A stretch of DNA of 5,544 bases from Nitrospirales bacterium. Its GTDB lineage: Bacteria > Nitrospirota > Nitrospiria > Nitrospirales > UBA8639. The notes under the pieces were generated by a model, which saw only the letters and a list, made by a program, of their open reading frames with translations, was not told the DNA's origin and searched no databases. Below, piece after piece: positions 5,361 through 5,544 of this stretch (positions are counted from its first letter, which is position 1; each line of letters starts with the position of its first letter). A program made the position numbers and the translations under genes. Where the stretch lies: the NCBI GenBank assembly GCA_013817135.1, contig JACDDF010000186.1, positions 1-5,544 on the forward strand, given 5' to 3'.

Positions 5361-5544
5361 TTACCATCCAGACAATTGCGATATGACAAGATAGATCCAG
5401 GCAGCACCAAAAATATAGGTGATTTCTCTCTCACCGATTTGTTGATAGAACAGACGATATCCCAGAATCGGAACAATGGCTAAGATCAGCGCAGAAAAAA
5501 AGTGCCCAACCACATCGCCCATAATGGCGCCAATCTCGGAATGC
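5361..5544 (-). CDS. C-terminal part of a membrane protein (5' end outside the window)
   Basis: An open frame enters from the right edge and ends at TAA 5363-5361, giving 60 residues. It has two hydrophobic segments. The first, about residues 11-33, contains VVGHFFSALILAIVPILGY. The second, about residues 41-56, contains ITYIFGAAWIYLVISQL. A short polar loop (QQIGERE) joins them and the chain ends SGW. The paired membrane-helix pattern and clean codon reading make it a credible gene, although an internal ATG at residue 8 means a very short full-length protein cannot be excluded. No family was recognised. The overlapping minus-strand open frame at 5291-5476 is a shadow in another frame. Confidence 0.65.
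   Translation of the reverse strand, partial: HSEIGAIMGDVVGHFFSALILAIVPILGYRLFYQQIGEREITYIFGAAWIYLVISQLSGW

Overview
The window looks like a gene-sparse, accessory-type stretch of a Gram-negative bacterial chromosome. All intact genes read on the minus strand and encode exported or membrane proteins. The outer-membrane beta-barrel, the STN-like periplasmic domain, the secreted fibronectin type III protein and a cyclic-di-GMP-I (GEMM-I) riboswitch would suit Nitrospirota or the Geobacter-like delta-proteobacterial groups. That placement is an inference from gene style and is weakly supported.

Layout, left to right. Positions 1-547 hold a decayed IS630-family transposase on the plus strand, spread over several reading frames and lacking much of its middle. 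Positions 548-877 hold no convincing gene. A strong hairpin with a T-rich tail at 878-921 looks like the terminator of the minus-strand gene at 1009-1809, a signal-peptide protein with an STN/secretin-N-like domain and a long Pro/Ser/Met-rich tail. A good sigma70-type promoter at 2070-2098 would give that gene a leader of about 250 nt. Positions 2148-3530 encode a PF10082-like outer-membrane beta-barrel. Positions 3531-4200 appear non-coding. A perfect 13-bp hairpin at 4205-4242 probably ends transcription of a small secreted FN3-domain protein at 4301-4702. That gene is preceded by a textbook cyclic-di-GMP-I aptamer at 4790-4858 and an apparent expression platform at 4710-4789. Positions 4859-5360 hold a possible frame-broken gene relic and a short inverted repeat. 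From 5361 to the right edge runs the C-terminal part of a minus-strand membrane protein.

The most interesting element is the riboswitch-FN3 unit: a secreted single-domain FN3 protein apparently under direct cyclic-di-GMP control at the RNA level. Its leader shows competing pairings that could mask or free the Shine-Dalgarno sequence. The neighbouring barrel and STN-like protein belong to families often found with exopolysaccharide or surface export. A cyclic-di-GMP-linked surface or matrix locus is therefore a reasonable hypothesis, but only the FN3 gene carries direct evidence of such control.
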